DNA of 64,000 nucleotides, from the NCBI GenBank assembly GCA_030789695.1, contig CM061141.1, positions 275,597,871 to 275,661,870 of the forward strand. The letters are read 5' to 3'. The notes under the pieces are model-generated. The model ran no database searches. It was not told the origin of the DNA and saw only the letters and a program-made list of their open reading frames with translations. A program made the position numbers and the translations under genes. The stretch is from Scilla litardierei (Eukaryota > Streptophyta > Magnoliopsida > Asparagales > Asparagaceae). This document shows positions 1-10,435 of this stretch, piece after piece (the first letter of the stretch is position 1; each line of letters starts with the position of its first letter).

Positions 1-249
1 AAGTATCAATTCAACTAAATGACATAGATAGTGTGGATGTGTGGCATGGAAATTACATGCTAAATAATCTACGCATGCATATTTCCAACTGGTCCAACTG
101 AAAATAAATTTTTGAGATCGAAATTCAAAGTATAATAATAACTGAATGAACTGAATATTATATTAATAGACAAATAAGGTCATGAAATTACAACAAGAAT
201 TAAGCTAGAGAGACAACATAGATAAACTCCCACTGATCAAATGGCATCT

Positions 250-790
250 AAATTGATAACATCTACATGAATCACATGCTCATAAAAGGCCGAGGGCGTT
301 AATGCCTTAGTGAGCGGATCCACAACCATATAGTTTGTCCTTGTATGCTCAATACTTATTAAACATCTCTGAACTCTTTCCTTCACAACTAGGAATTTGA
401 TGTTTATATGGCTAGATTTAGACGAGCTCCTGTTGTTATATCGTCACAATATAACGTGAGTGGCCTTTCAATGTCAGTGACAATTCGCATTATAGAAATA
501 AAGTTTCACAGCCATATTGCATGCTTTGATGCAACATAGCAAGCAACAAACTCTGCCTCCATAGTAAAGGAAGCAATGAGAGATTTCTTACTGCTTCTAT
601 GTGAAATTGCACCTTCAGCCAGTAGAAAAACGTAGCCAGAAGTGGATTTTCTACTGTCTTGGCATCCAGCAATGTCGGTGTCAGAGCATATAACCTTTCT
701 TCTTCTGGAAGTATCTAAAGACTCTTTTGGCTGCTACCCAATGTTCTCTACCCAGATTGCTTTGGTATCTTCATAGCATTCACATTATAA
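250..790 (-). pseudogene. copia RNase H fragment (element A)
   Basis: Minus-strand translation gives RYFQKKKGYML, then CQDSRKSTSGYVFLLAEGAI and EAEFVACYVASKHAIW, the usual copia RNase H blocks with the RKSTSGY motif. Towards 300 the tail TNYMVVDPLTKALTPSAF matches the C-terminus of copia pol. Frames change several times. Below about 200 the sequence is non-coding and probably runs into the 3' LTR outside the window. Confidence 0.75.
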
Positions 791-1040
791 ATGCAAGATC
801 TGGTTGGGTAAAGATTTGCACATACATGAGACTTCCCACTGCTGATGCATATGGGATATTCTCCATATTCTTGGACTACTTCTTTGCAGAACAGTTTTGC
901 ATGCCACAGCTTTAGACTACTGCTTTAGACTGAATTTGTCTCATTTTGACACGGGTGTGTCATGTGGACATACAGTTTTGCATGCCAAACCTTTGTAGTA
1001 CCTTTTCGATGTAACCTATTTGTGATAATCCAATAGTTCC

Positions 1041-1526
1041 TCATGAAAGATCACAATGAATTTGGATTCCTAACACATACAAGGCGTCTCCAAGATCTTT
1101 TATATCAAAATATTTCGATAGAAATTTCTTTTTATGCTGAAGAATTTTCACATCACTGCTAGCAAGAAATATATCATCCACATATAACATAAGAAATATC
1201 AACCTACTCCAACTGAACTTATGGTACACGCAATCTTCAATAATGTTTGTCTCAAAGCTAAATGAGAGAACAACTTGATGATATTTAAGTTACCATTGAC
1301 GAGATGTTTACTTGAGCCCATAGATAGACTTTTTAAGTTTGCACACCAAACCATTCTCTTCTTTTGGAGATAACACTTTTGGTTGTACCATATAGATGGT
1401 CTCCTCAATGTCTCTATTGAGAAAGGCTGTCTTTATGTCCATCTGATGTAACTCCATGTCAAAATGTGCCATAAGTACCATTATGGTCCTGAAGGAGTCT
1501 TTCGATGAAACAGTAGAGAAAGTGGT
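1041..1526 (-). pseudogene. copia reverse transcriptase fragment (element A)
   Basis: The minus strand encodes, in two frames, the copia RT blocks VSSKDSFRTIM, MDIKTAFLN, KKSIYGLKQTSRQWY and the catalytic LYVDDIFLASSD, followed by DIKDLGDALYVLGI. The YVDD aspartates are intact, but the reading frame shifts between the blocks near 1200-1230, so no functional enzyme can be made. The N-terminal quarter of RT and all of integrase and gag are missing. Confidence 0.82.
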
Positions 1527-2884
1527 TGGGTTTTCAGCGACCCTTAGGGCTCAAAATCGATGTCCGGCCTAAGTCAGGCAGATGGCAAACCATAAAAGCA
1601 GCGGAAAGTACAACTTAAAACCATTTTAAGTAGCGCTCTAAGGAATTAAACCCTATCCAGAATCTCTACTATCCTGGGGTGGGTCTGACCAACCCCTAAG
1701 GATGGATCTATAATATTAATTGCAATTTAAAAATGCATAAATTAAACTACTAATATTTGCCTTGCACGTTAGCAAAGCACATAATCCCACGAACTAATGC
1801 CCCACGCTGGGGCTAAGCCGCTTCTTCCAACCCGAACCATGCCCCGAGGTGAGCAATCCCTTTGTCGTCGAGCCAACCACGCAGTCCAGAAAGTTTCACC
1901 TTGAGTGGATCATCCGTCAAAACTTCGGATCCTAATCCGAACTCCGTTGTAGCTTTGTTAGAGCCCGAGCAGGTGTAAGGAAGAATAAGGGAGAACGAGG
2001 AAATATTAATTTAGCCTATTCGATCTAGGTTTGCTCTTAACTTTTGAGAGCTCCCTTGATCCAAGGCTTGGTGCGGGGTGCACTGGTACGAGCTTTAAGG
2101 AGGAGAGCTAGCCCATATTTATATAGGGAGCTGGTTCCTCCTTTTCTCATCACGATTGATGTAGGACTAAATAATTAGAGAGTAAAATCAATTTCAAGTT
2201 TGACATCCATGAAGGCCAAACTTTGACGAATTTTCCCCAATCACCGTTGATCTTCGCAAGTGATATCTTATATCAAATCGAAGAGCATTGAACGGTGGAC
2301 GCATAGAAACAAATGGTGCTAAATTCCAAGGTCGTTTGACCCCTCAAACGTCGCCTCAAACTTGCCGAAAATTGCATTTCGCAACTACCAGCCACCCAGA
2401 ATTCCTAGGGTTTCACAAACCCCTATGGGCCCTACACATATGGCACGCCACGTGGGCACCCCCAATGGGCGTGCCCGACCGACCGAGTGCCAATTGGGTG
2501 GGTGTGCCCGTACCCGCAAGGGAATTGACCGGCGCCCCGCGTGATGTGCGCGGCGGCGCGGTGTCGTTTACCGCAAGTTTCACGGTTAGTGTAGGGTGCG
2601 GGAATATCGAACTCAGGGAGGCGAGGTTGTGCTTGGGTCAGGTAGGACCTAAATCACCCCGAGGGGCGAGCTAGCCCGAATCGGTGGTTGGTTGTCACGA
2701 AAGGAAATGAAAGCGTATGAACAAAAAGAAAGTAAACCCGGGACTTTGGTTTCCGACCCGACGAGAGACTCTCGCCGCTACGGCCTACAGGTATGGATAG
2801 CGATCGGGATTAGGGTCTAATGGTGAGACGTTGCCTCTGAAAGTGGTACCGGCGTCCCATGGGCCCGATATTCCGGTCGGTGCC

Positions 2885-2999
2885 CAGGATGATACACCGG
2901 ACTTCCCGGATTCGATCAGTGGGCACTCCCGTGTCCATGAACACTGATCGATCCCAGGAGCACTAAGTCCGCAACGATATCTCCCGACGTCTCATCCTG
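2885..2999. other. long potential hairpin in D LTR R/U5 (copy near 6395-6509)
   Basis: Nested complementary arms: CAGGATGA with TCATCCTG (outer), GGACTT with AAGTCC (middle), CGATCAGTG with CACTGATCG (inner), plus CCCGG with CCGGG or CCAGG. The arms lie in the transcribed leader of D, upstream of its PBS, and are present in both LTRs. Confidence 0.65.
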
Positions 3000-3464
3000 C
3001 CGCTCCCGCGTGCTAGGATTCGGCGTCTACGCTAAAGGCGTGAGCTTTGGCTAGGGAGTCAACCGCCAAGTTTATTCCCCCTTGGCCCGACGGTCAAAGG
3101 CGGTCTTTTTCCCGCCGATGACAATGAAACACCCCGCGTAACCGTTAGATTCCTACTCCCTATTGATTTCCTAACCCTATGGACGCATCGGGAAGAGCCC
3201 CCGAAGGGGTTTCCACCAAAATCCCAGATTTGGGAACTACTCACAAAAATTCATGAAAAAGCAATCTAAATGAAATTTAACCGTTAGAATCATAATCCGA
3301 CAATTGCAATGCGGAAGTAAAGGAGTGGTAGAGACAATACTAAAAAATTAGAAAGATCTGAAAACTTACTTAAGAATAACAATTACAGCCGTCACAAGGA
3401 AATAAAACAGTAAAAAAATACAACTCTCCCGTTTCTGGAAACCTAGGGGTCCTATATATAGATT

Positions 3465-3860
3465 TTCGGATCAACCGATCGGGTGACAAGTCAACCGATC
3501 GGTTGATCCGTTACAGATAAATCACAGAAAACGGCGAGTTTTCACCCGATCTCATGAACCGATCGGGTGAGTTCTTGAGCGACCGGTTGGATCTTGGAGG
3601 AGTCGGGTGAACCGGTCGGTTCGACGCCCGTGTCTTCAGCTCTTTTTCTCAGCTACAGATGAACCGATCGGGTGAGAGTCACCCGATCGGTTGGAATTCT
3701 GCTCGAAAAGACAGAGAACAGCCGCCCGCAGAACCGGTCTGTGAACCGGTCAGGTGACTTCTTCGTGAGCTGCGGTAGCGATCGGTTGGTGCACGCGTGC
3801 ATCACCCGATCGGTTGGAGATGACCAACCGACCGGGTGAGGGGCAGAAAGATGAGTACTT
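3465..3860. repeat. ACCGATCGGT palindrome cluster in D LTR U3 (second copy 6975-7620)
   Basis: Many copies of the palindrome AACCGATCGGTT and one-base variants (ACCGGTCGGTT, CACCCGATCGG) are spaced 10-50 bp apart, in both orientations, directly upstream of the minus-strand TATA box. Both LTRs have it; the 265-bp duplication adds more sites in the right LTR. Confidence 0.85.
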
Positions 3861-4084
3861 CGCCGTTTGACCCCCTGGATCACGCGTGACTTCTCCCGTT
3901 GCTCCGGGGACTTGGGATATCATCGTAAAAGGTCCCCTACGTGGTCGAACTCCTGCAATCATGGACAAACAAAGAAAAGTGAAAGAAAACGGGAAAACAT
4001 ACGAAAACGAACAAGAGACGGCGGAAAACACGGAGAAACACAAAAGAAAACGTGCGTGAATATATGAAATATAGACGCACGTCA

Positions 4085-6011
4085 AAATTCCCCAAGCTGA
4101 ACTCTTCCTCGTCCTCGAGGAAGACGAGTGAGAGTGGGAGTTCGGAAGGGAAACATAGAGAGGAAGAAAGAAAAAGAAAACTCTAAGCCCTAGATCGTCC
4201 ATCAGAGCCATCAAAATCAAAAACGACACACCCCAGCAAGCAAACGCCAAATCACACCACTAAACCTAGGAAAGCGAGTCCAAATAAGTGTCGTGGGTCC
4301 ACGCAGTGAAGCGCGAGTGAGCGTGGTCGTGTGCTAACAAATGGTGATGCTTTCTACGATGTGCTACGAGGCTCGATATACACAAATCCAAGATATGACC
4401 CAAATATCGAATCGAATTGAATTAAGCGGCGAATATAAGTTCGAGCATGCATGAGAATAGAGAGAATAGGAGTGTATCATGCATCGGGGACTCCACAACT
4501 AGGGTTAAGGAAATCACGCCACTATAGCCTAGATACTAGCTAAATAGCTCCTAAGCCAAGTGTCTTTGATAACGACTGGGGTTGAGATGATGTGGAGAAG
4601 AACACTCGGTGCAAATTCTCGCCTTCCCTTTATTCTTGGCAAGTATGAAAATATTCACACGGTAATTTTTTTGGGTTTTGGGTATTTGCATATTTTTTTT
4701 TGGCTTGTTGGCTATACAATCTTTTTCTTTTCTTTTTGGGTTTTTCATTTCTTTTCTCTCATTTTTTTGGATTTTTGGGTTTTTGGCTATACACTTGTGT
4801 ACTCTCCCAAGTGGGAGAACGGTACACGACGAGGGGATTTGCACCAAGTAAAACAAAAAAGAAGTCGAAATCTAAACACTTGGGCAAAGGGAACTATTCT
4901 CGCTAAATAGAGCTCAGGCTAATTGGGTTATCCTAGTCCTTAGTTGTGGAATCCCGACGCATGTGAAATGAAGTATACGATATATATATAGCATGCATAT
5001 AGAAGCAAATACCGCATATTCAATATCGGAGCATGATAATCTAGGGGTCATTCCTGGACAGGTATATAAAGTAAAATCACAAGGCAGAAGCACACCAATT
5101 GCTAGTCACGACACACGACTCACAAAAATCTAAGTGGACCCACGATGCGTGAAATGCAAGAGGACTCGAAATCCTAGGGTTAGTGAGTGTGATTATCGAT
5201 GCAATGCTAGGTGTGTGTGATTTTGTGGCGATTCATCATAGGATTCATTTCTAGGAGAAAGAGCTAAAGAAAGAAGGAAAAAGAAAAAAAATAAAAACAC
5301 AATGGAAAATGACTCGAATAACGTAGAAAAACAACACAAATGACGCACGAAGTGCGACTCCCCCAAGCTGAAACTTGCATTGCCCTCAATGCAATAAGAG
5401 TGAGTACGGGAGGGCAATGAAAATGGGGGGGGAATACGCACAGACACGAAAAGAAATGAAAACCAGGAAAAAAAACATAGATGAAAATGAAAAAGAGAGG
5501 AAAATTGAGAACAAAATCAAACAATACGAAAAGAAAAGTAAAGATAAAATCACACGACACGACACTCAAAAAGTGAAAAACAAGCACACACACAAAAATG
5601 ATAAAAACAAACAAAACACGACAGCACACCAAAACAGACGTCCCCCAAGCTAGACCAGAAACTGCTAGCGAAATGATATGATCAATGAAATCCAGATAAG
5701 TGCAAGGGGGAGTCAAAAACAAAACAAAGAAAAAGGTAAATCAAGAAAACAATCACGCAAATAGTCCCCTCCCTCCGATAGAGACAAAGTAGGGCCCCGA
5801 AAAGACAGATGGGCACAAAAGTGGGGGGGGCAAAAGAGGGAGAGAAAAATCAAGCAGGGGCACCACCCTCTGGGGGTGGTGACGGGGGCCTGCGCTGGGG
5901 ACCAGGGGTCGTGGGGGGTGGAGTGTGGAGCTCGGAGACGTCGGGTGGGTCTTCGCGGATGTGAGCTAGACACGAGGGTTCAAGAGATCCTAAGATATCA
6001 AGCACGTTGCC
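4085..6011 (-). other. Element D internal region, non-coding
   Basis: There is no ORF with recognisable domains. On the minus strand just after the PBS there is a short proline-rich reading frame ending PPSPPPEGGAPA then stop (about 5850-5990), similar in style to the C-terminus of the element I env-position ORF. Then come T-rich stretches and three copies of the purine motif AGCTTGGGG(G)A at about 4088, 5358 and 5641. The motif near 5365-5395 (TTGAGGGCAATGC on the minus strand) resembles the TTGAGGACACTGTGC motif near 38430 of element I. The rest is low-complexity A/T-rich sequence. Confidence 0.7.
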
Positions 6012-6029
6012 TTCCCGGCAACGGCGCCA
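6012..6029 (-). promoter_or_regulatory. Element D primer-binding site (tRNA-Asp)
   Basis: The minus strand reads TGGCGCCGTTGCCGGGAA, 17 of 18 bases complementary to the 3' end of plant tRNA-Asp (GTC), 6 nt inside the LTR end. The same site with a perfect match is present in element I. Confidence 0.88.
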
Positions 6030-6035
6030 TAAACT

Positions 6036-7859
6036 TGACCGGCGCCCCATGTGATGTGCGCGGCGGTGCGGTGTCGTTTACCGCAAGTTTCACGGTTAGT
6101 GTAGGGTGCGGGAATATCGAACTCAGGGAGGCGAGGTTTTGCTTGGGTCAGGTAGGACCTAAATCACCCCGAGGGGCGAGCTAGCCCGAATCGGTGGTTG
6201 GTTGTCACGAAAGGAAATGAAAGCGTATGAACAAAAAGAAAGTAAACCCGGGACTTTGGTTTCCGACCCGACGAGAGACTCTCGCAGCTACGGCCTACAG
6301 GTATGGATAGCGATCGGGATTAGGGTCTAATGGTGAGACGTTGCCTCTGAAAGTGGTACCGGCGTCCCATGGGCCCGATATTCCGGTCGGTGCCCAGGAT
6401 GATACACCGGACTTCCCGGATTCGATCAGTGGGCACTCCCGTGTCCATGAACACTGATCGATCCCGGGAGCACTAAGTCCGCAACGATATCTCCCGACGT
6501 CTCATCCTGCCGCTCCCGCGTGCTAGGATTCGGCGTCTACGCTAAAGGCGTGAGCTTTGGCTAGGGAGTCAACCGCCAAGTTTATTCCCCCTTGGCCCGA
6601 CGGTCAAAGGCGGTCTTTTTCCCGCCGATGACAATGAAACACCCTGCGTAACCGTTAGATTCCTACTCCCTATCGATTTCCTAACCCTATGGACGCATCG
6701 GGAAGAGCCCCCGAAGGGGTTTCCACCAAAATCCCAGATTTGGGAACTACTCACAAAAATTCATGAAAAAGCAATCTAAATGAAATTTAACCGTTAGAAT
6801 CATAATCCGACAATTGCAATGCGGAAGTAAAGGAGTAGTATAGACAATACTAAAAAATTAGAAAGATCTGAAAACTTACTTAAGAGTAACAATTACAGCC
6901 GTCACAAGGAAATAAAACAGTAAAAAAATACAACTCTCCCGTTTCTGGAACCCTAGGGGTCCTATATATAGATTTTCGGATCAACCGATCGGGTGACAAG
7001 TCAACCGATCGGTTGATCCGTTACAGATAAATCACAGAAAACGGCGAGTTTTCACCCGATCTCATGAACCGATCGGGTGAGTTCTTGAGCGACCGGTTGG
7101 ATCTTGGAGGAGTCGGGTGAACCGGTCGGTTCGACGCCCGTGTCTTCAGCTCTTTTTCTCAGCTACAGATGAACCGATCGGGTGAGAGTCACCCGATCGG
7201 TTGGAATTCTGCTCGAAAAGACAGAGAACAGCCGCCCGCAGAACCGGTCTGTGAACCGGTCGGGTGACTTCTTCGTGAGCTGCGGTAGCGGTCGGTTGGT
7301 GCACGCGTGCATCACCCGATCGGTTGGAGATGACCAACCGACCGGGTGAGGGGCAGAAAGATGAGTACTTTGCCGTTTGACCCCCTGGATCACGCGTGAC
7401 TTCTCCCGTTGCTCCGGGGACTTGGGATATCATCGTAAAAGGTCCCTGGCGCTAGAAGAAGGGCATGAACCTTCTTCTCGAAAAGACAGAGAACAGCCGC
7501 CCGCAGAACCGGTCTGTGAACCGGTCGGGTGACTTCTTCGTGAGCTGCGGTAGCGGTCGGTTGGTGCACGCGTGCATCACCCGATCGGTTGGAGATGACC
7601 AACCGACCGGGTGAGGGGCAGAAAGATGAGTACTTCGCCGTTTGACCCCCTGGATCACGCGTGACTTCTCCCGTTGCTCCGGGGACTTGGGATATCATCG
7701 TAAAAGGTCCCCTACGTGGTCGAACTCCTGCAATCATGTACAAACAAAGAAAAGTGAAAGAAAACGAGAAAACATACGAAAACGAACAAGAGACGGCGGA
7801 AAACACGGAGAAACACAAAAGAAAACGTGCGTGAATATATGAAATATAGACGCACGTCA
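6036..7859 (-). repeat. Element D 5' LTR (1,824 bp) with internal duplication
   Basis: This is the right copy of the D LTR. It is 265 bp longer than the left copy because the segment starting TCGAAAAGACAG at 7213 recurs at 7478. The two copies are separated by about 30 nt (7447-7477) not present in the other LTR. It ends next to TSD GGAAT. Confidence 0.88.
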
Positions 7860-8280
7860 GGAATCGGGCCCCACATGGGCCCAAGCCTAAACGGCAAGCT
7901 CAGGCTACGGCAGCTGGGCATTTTGTGCCTTTTCCCCTTTTTGTTTGGTTTTATTTTGTTCTTTTGGTCCTTTTCCAATCCTATTGGGCTTTGACCAAAA
8001 CGAAGGGGTCCGCTGGATCCTTGGGTTAAGCTTGTTCTATGCCTTTTATTATAAAATATATTCATAAACGTTTTATGATATATTTTATTCCTTTTGCATC
8101 ATGTGCAATAATCCCACATCATTATTCTAAAGCTTATATCGCAAACTATTTGTGACTTAATAAATTCTCATACATTGTGTGTATTATATCCCTTAAGACT
8201 TCCTATTACTTGACAAAGGTCCCACTTTGTGTGAGATACTACAGCCTGACCCTACTGTAGGTGTGGCTAGGGGTCTAACA

Positions 8281-10435
8281 TGTATTTTATTAAGCACTTT
8301 AGCACCCAATCTCTCAGAACTGGAAGAATTGATAACAAGGGTTTGAGGAATCGACCTATCACGATTTTGATTTTAGTGCGACAAGTTCTCCCTACTAGAA
8401 GATCCCCATCCCCTTCTGAAACCACATCCTCTATAAGAACCATGATTTGATTTGAAAGATTGAATATCAGACTTACCTCTGTAATCCCCCTTTTCAAAGA
8501 TGACCTTTTTCTTCACATGAGAAACCCTCCGCCAACCTTCATCAGCATCCTAGGGCTGATCAATGGAGCCACCCTACCAGATCTAGAACCGTTATCACCT
8601 CCCTTGCTAGAACCATCATCTGTGACATTAACGGAGTCGACTTTTTTGGCCGACTCCGTCCCCTTGGGATCCCTGCTTCCAGAATCCTGCTCATAATTAA
8701 TTATATTATATACGTCATTTATATACACACACACATATATATATAATCAGAAGATACAAGGAGTACAAAATACACCATCTACTCCATGTACATCAAAAGT
8801 ATGATCAGCATACATATATCATCATAACAAAAAAATACATATACATACTCAAACCATAACAAAAAGAAGTCATATGGTGAGTAGAGGCAGAGCAGCATCA
8901 GTCAATCTGAATGATAGAGGAGTCCGAAGGGCGACCAGAGCAACGGAACACCAGTCTGAAAGAGCGACGAGAAGGACAGATACGAGCCTTTCACTTTGAT
9001 GATGAAGCACCAGCAGTAGTAGGGGGTCTCCACATGATCAGGCATAGAAGACTGACCAATGAGAGTAGTAACAGGCACAAAGGGTAGAACATCAGTAGAT
9101 GAAGGTTGGGCGAACTCAGCAGGTGGTGCCTGAGTATCAACAGGATATTGAGGAACAACAAAATGGTGAGCATCCTTGGAAGGAGGGAAGAGAGCCTGTA
9201 GGGCGGCCGGAACCGGAAAGCCGTGATACTGAAACGACTTATAGTTCAGCTCAAGAAGGAGCGAAAGCTTCTGATCCATATCCGAAACATATGTTTCAAG
9301 CAAAGAAACTGAACTAGGAGAGGGTCATCCGACGGAGCTGAAAGAGAAGGAGAGGATGGCTTGGCAACATGAAGAGGAGAAGGCTCAACCTCAGAAGCTG
9401 AAGAAAGAGGATCAACGACTGATATCCTTACAAACTCTCTAGAGGACGGCGAGGACCGAGGACTCTTAGAGTGGGGTGAGGAAGGAGAACCTTGTTTCCT
9501 CAATGGGTTGACCCAGGATGTATCCGTTTGGTGCCATAATGACATATAGACAGAACGACATGAAAATAGGGCACGATCGAATGAAAAGGGAGATATACCT
9601 AATCCGTGATGAACGATGTGGAAGGAGAGAGCCAAACATCAATCGAGTGATCCAGGAGAGAGATCGATGGGTTGGATCTTCGAAACGACCAGGGAGACGA
9701 AGAAACAGTTGGAGTTCGAAGTGGAAGACGAGGGAAGTCGAATGAATGAGATAGAAAAATATCGACGGCCTCACATATAAAATGGGGTCAAATGAATCTG
9801 GACCGTTCGATCGTCAGATTGATGGCTCAGATCGAGTTAACGAACCTCCACTGAGGGTACAATCGACTGATGTGTAATCATCAGTCGACTGGCCGAAAAG
9901 ATAGAGATCGGCTTGGGTTGACAGACAGTCGCATGTTGAGTAACTCACTGTCGTCTATTGGAAAGACAGTCGACTGTAACTTACGCAACAGTCGTCTGAC
10001 GGAGGATTAAGAAATATGTTGAATAAACATAGACATCTCAAGATTAGGACATGCACATAATGAACAACTTACAGTTGCTTGTCGAAGAGACAGTCGATCG
10101 AAAAAATTTCATCAATCGCATGTGTGAAAAATTCAGTCTGCAGCAGGAAAAATAGAGTTGGGCAGGTGACTGTCGAAGGAAGGGCAGTCGTCTGTACTGG
10201 TCCAAAAGTGTACAGAGAGGATGAAATCCAGAAGATTGAGACACATCACCCTAGGACCTATACTCTAACAATACTCTAATCAAGAATCAATATCAAAATA
10301 TTATAGATTAATATACAAATCGCGTATATTAATCCAAATAATCAAAATCATAAAAAATCTCAAATACAACTCTTCAAAAATATATGGAAAACATACAGCC
10401 TATCAAAACAAGAGAAGTAAAATGATGATATGAGT
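8281..10435 (-). other. post-pol region of Sirevirus-like element C, function unclear
   Basis: The minus strand downstream of the element C RNase H stop carries no conserved enzyme. From 10240 to 9840 there is a cluster of CAGTCGACTG-like palindromes. From about 9540 to 8900 there are degenerate reading frames rich in Ser/Pro (for example EFVRISVVDPLSSASEVEP), which might be remains of an env-like ORF as known in some Sireviruses. 8700-8281 gives a short Gly/Arg-rich reading frame (GSYRGCGFRRGWGSSS). I could not find a copy of the C LTR here. The boundary with LTR G at 8280/8281 is abrupt. Confidence 0.45.
9840..10240. repeat. CAGTCGACTG palindrome cluster, element C post-pol
   Basis: Repeated CAGTCGACTG and variants (CAGTCGTCTG, CAGTCGCATG, CAATCGACTG) are the same motif that fills U3 of the element C 5' LTR at 48380-49040. 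An A/T-rich TATA-like stretch lies next to it at about 9774-9786. Confidence 0.75.

Larger units (their letters stand above)
1..1526 (-). mobile_element. Ty1/copia element A, 3' half of pol (broken)
   Basis: Reading the minus strand from 1526 down to about 200 gives a decayed copia polyprotein: reverse transcriptase, then RNase H, then a short tail. Frameshifts and stops separate the blocks, so no single ORF covers them. The element enters from beyond the left edge of the window, where its 3' LTR would lie. At 1526 the RT is cut off at its N-terminal side (motif TTFSTVSSKDS) by the LTR-like sequence called G here. The upstream half of its pol was not found in the window. It looks like an old copy unrelated to element C. 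Confidence 0.8.
2526..4084 (-). repeat. Element D 3' LTR (1,559 bp)
   Basis: This is the left copy of the D LTR, nearly identical to 6036-7859 except that it lacks the 265-bp duplication. Read on the minus strand, it has a U3 with an ACCGATCGGT palindrome cluster (3465-3860), a TATA box CTATATATAGG (about 3450-3460), then R/U5 with a long potential hairpin (2885-2999). Confidence 0.88.
2526..7859 (-). mobile_element. Element D: non-autonomous Athila-like gypsy retrotransposon
   Basis: This is a complete LTR-internal-LTR unit flanked by the 5-bp duplication GGAAT (2521-2525 and 7860-7864). LTRs begin TGACCGGCGCC and end GCACGTCA on the plus strand. On the minus strand a PBS for tRNA-Asp lies next to the right LTR, and a purine tract (AGCTTGGGGAATTT) next to the left LTR, so transcription runs right to left. 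The 1.95-kb internal region has no gag or pol. It keeps only a proline-rich stub resembling the end of the env-position ORF of element I, plus the downstream non-coding part. It would depend on an Athila relative for proteins. Confidence 0.88.
1527..8280 (-). repeat. orphan LTR G, split by element D
   Basis: After removal of element D (2526-7859 and one TSD copy), 1527-2525 and 7865-8280 join into about 1.4 kb that on the minus strand begins TGTTAGACCCC and ends GAAAACCCA. A good TATA box (CTATATAAATA) lies near 2120 on the minus strand, so this reads as a minus-strand copia-type LTR with promoter. I find neither a partner LTR, a primer-binding site nor a target-site duplication: flanks are GTGGT on the left and TGTAT on the right. 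It may be the remnant of an element lost by deletion. The exact left end is uncertain by a few bases. Confidence 0.5.

Noticed and set aside
1524..1528. GGTTG at the left edge of G matches GGTTG just after the element C LTR at 49448, a possible TSD spanning 1529-49447.
   Set aside because: The LTR starts differ (TGTTAGACCCC against TGTTAGAAGATCG) and the LTR bodies are unlike, so a 5-mer match is most likely chance.
8281..10269. The stretch runs TGTATTTTA ... CTCTAACA and could be read as the 3' LTR of element C.
   Set aside because: Apart from the shared palindrome motif it does not resemble 47899-49447, and no purine tract precedes it on the minus strand.
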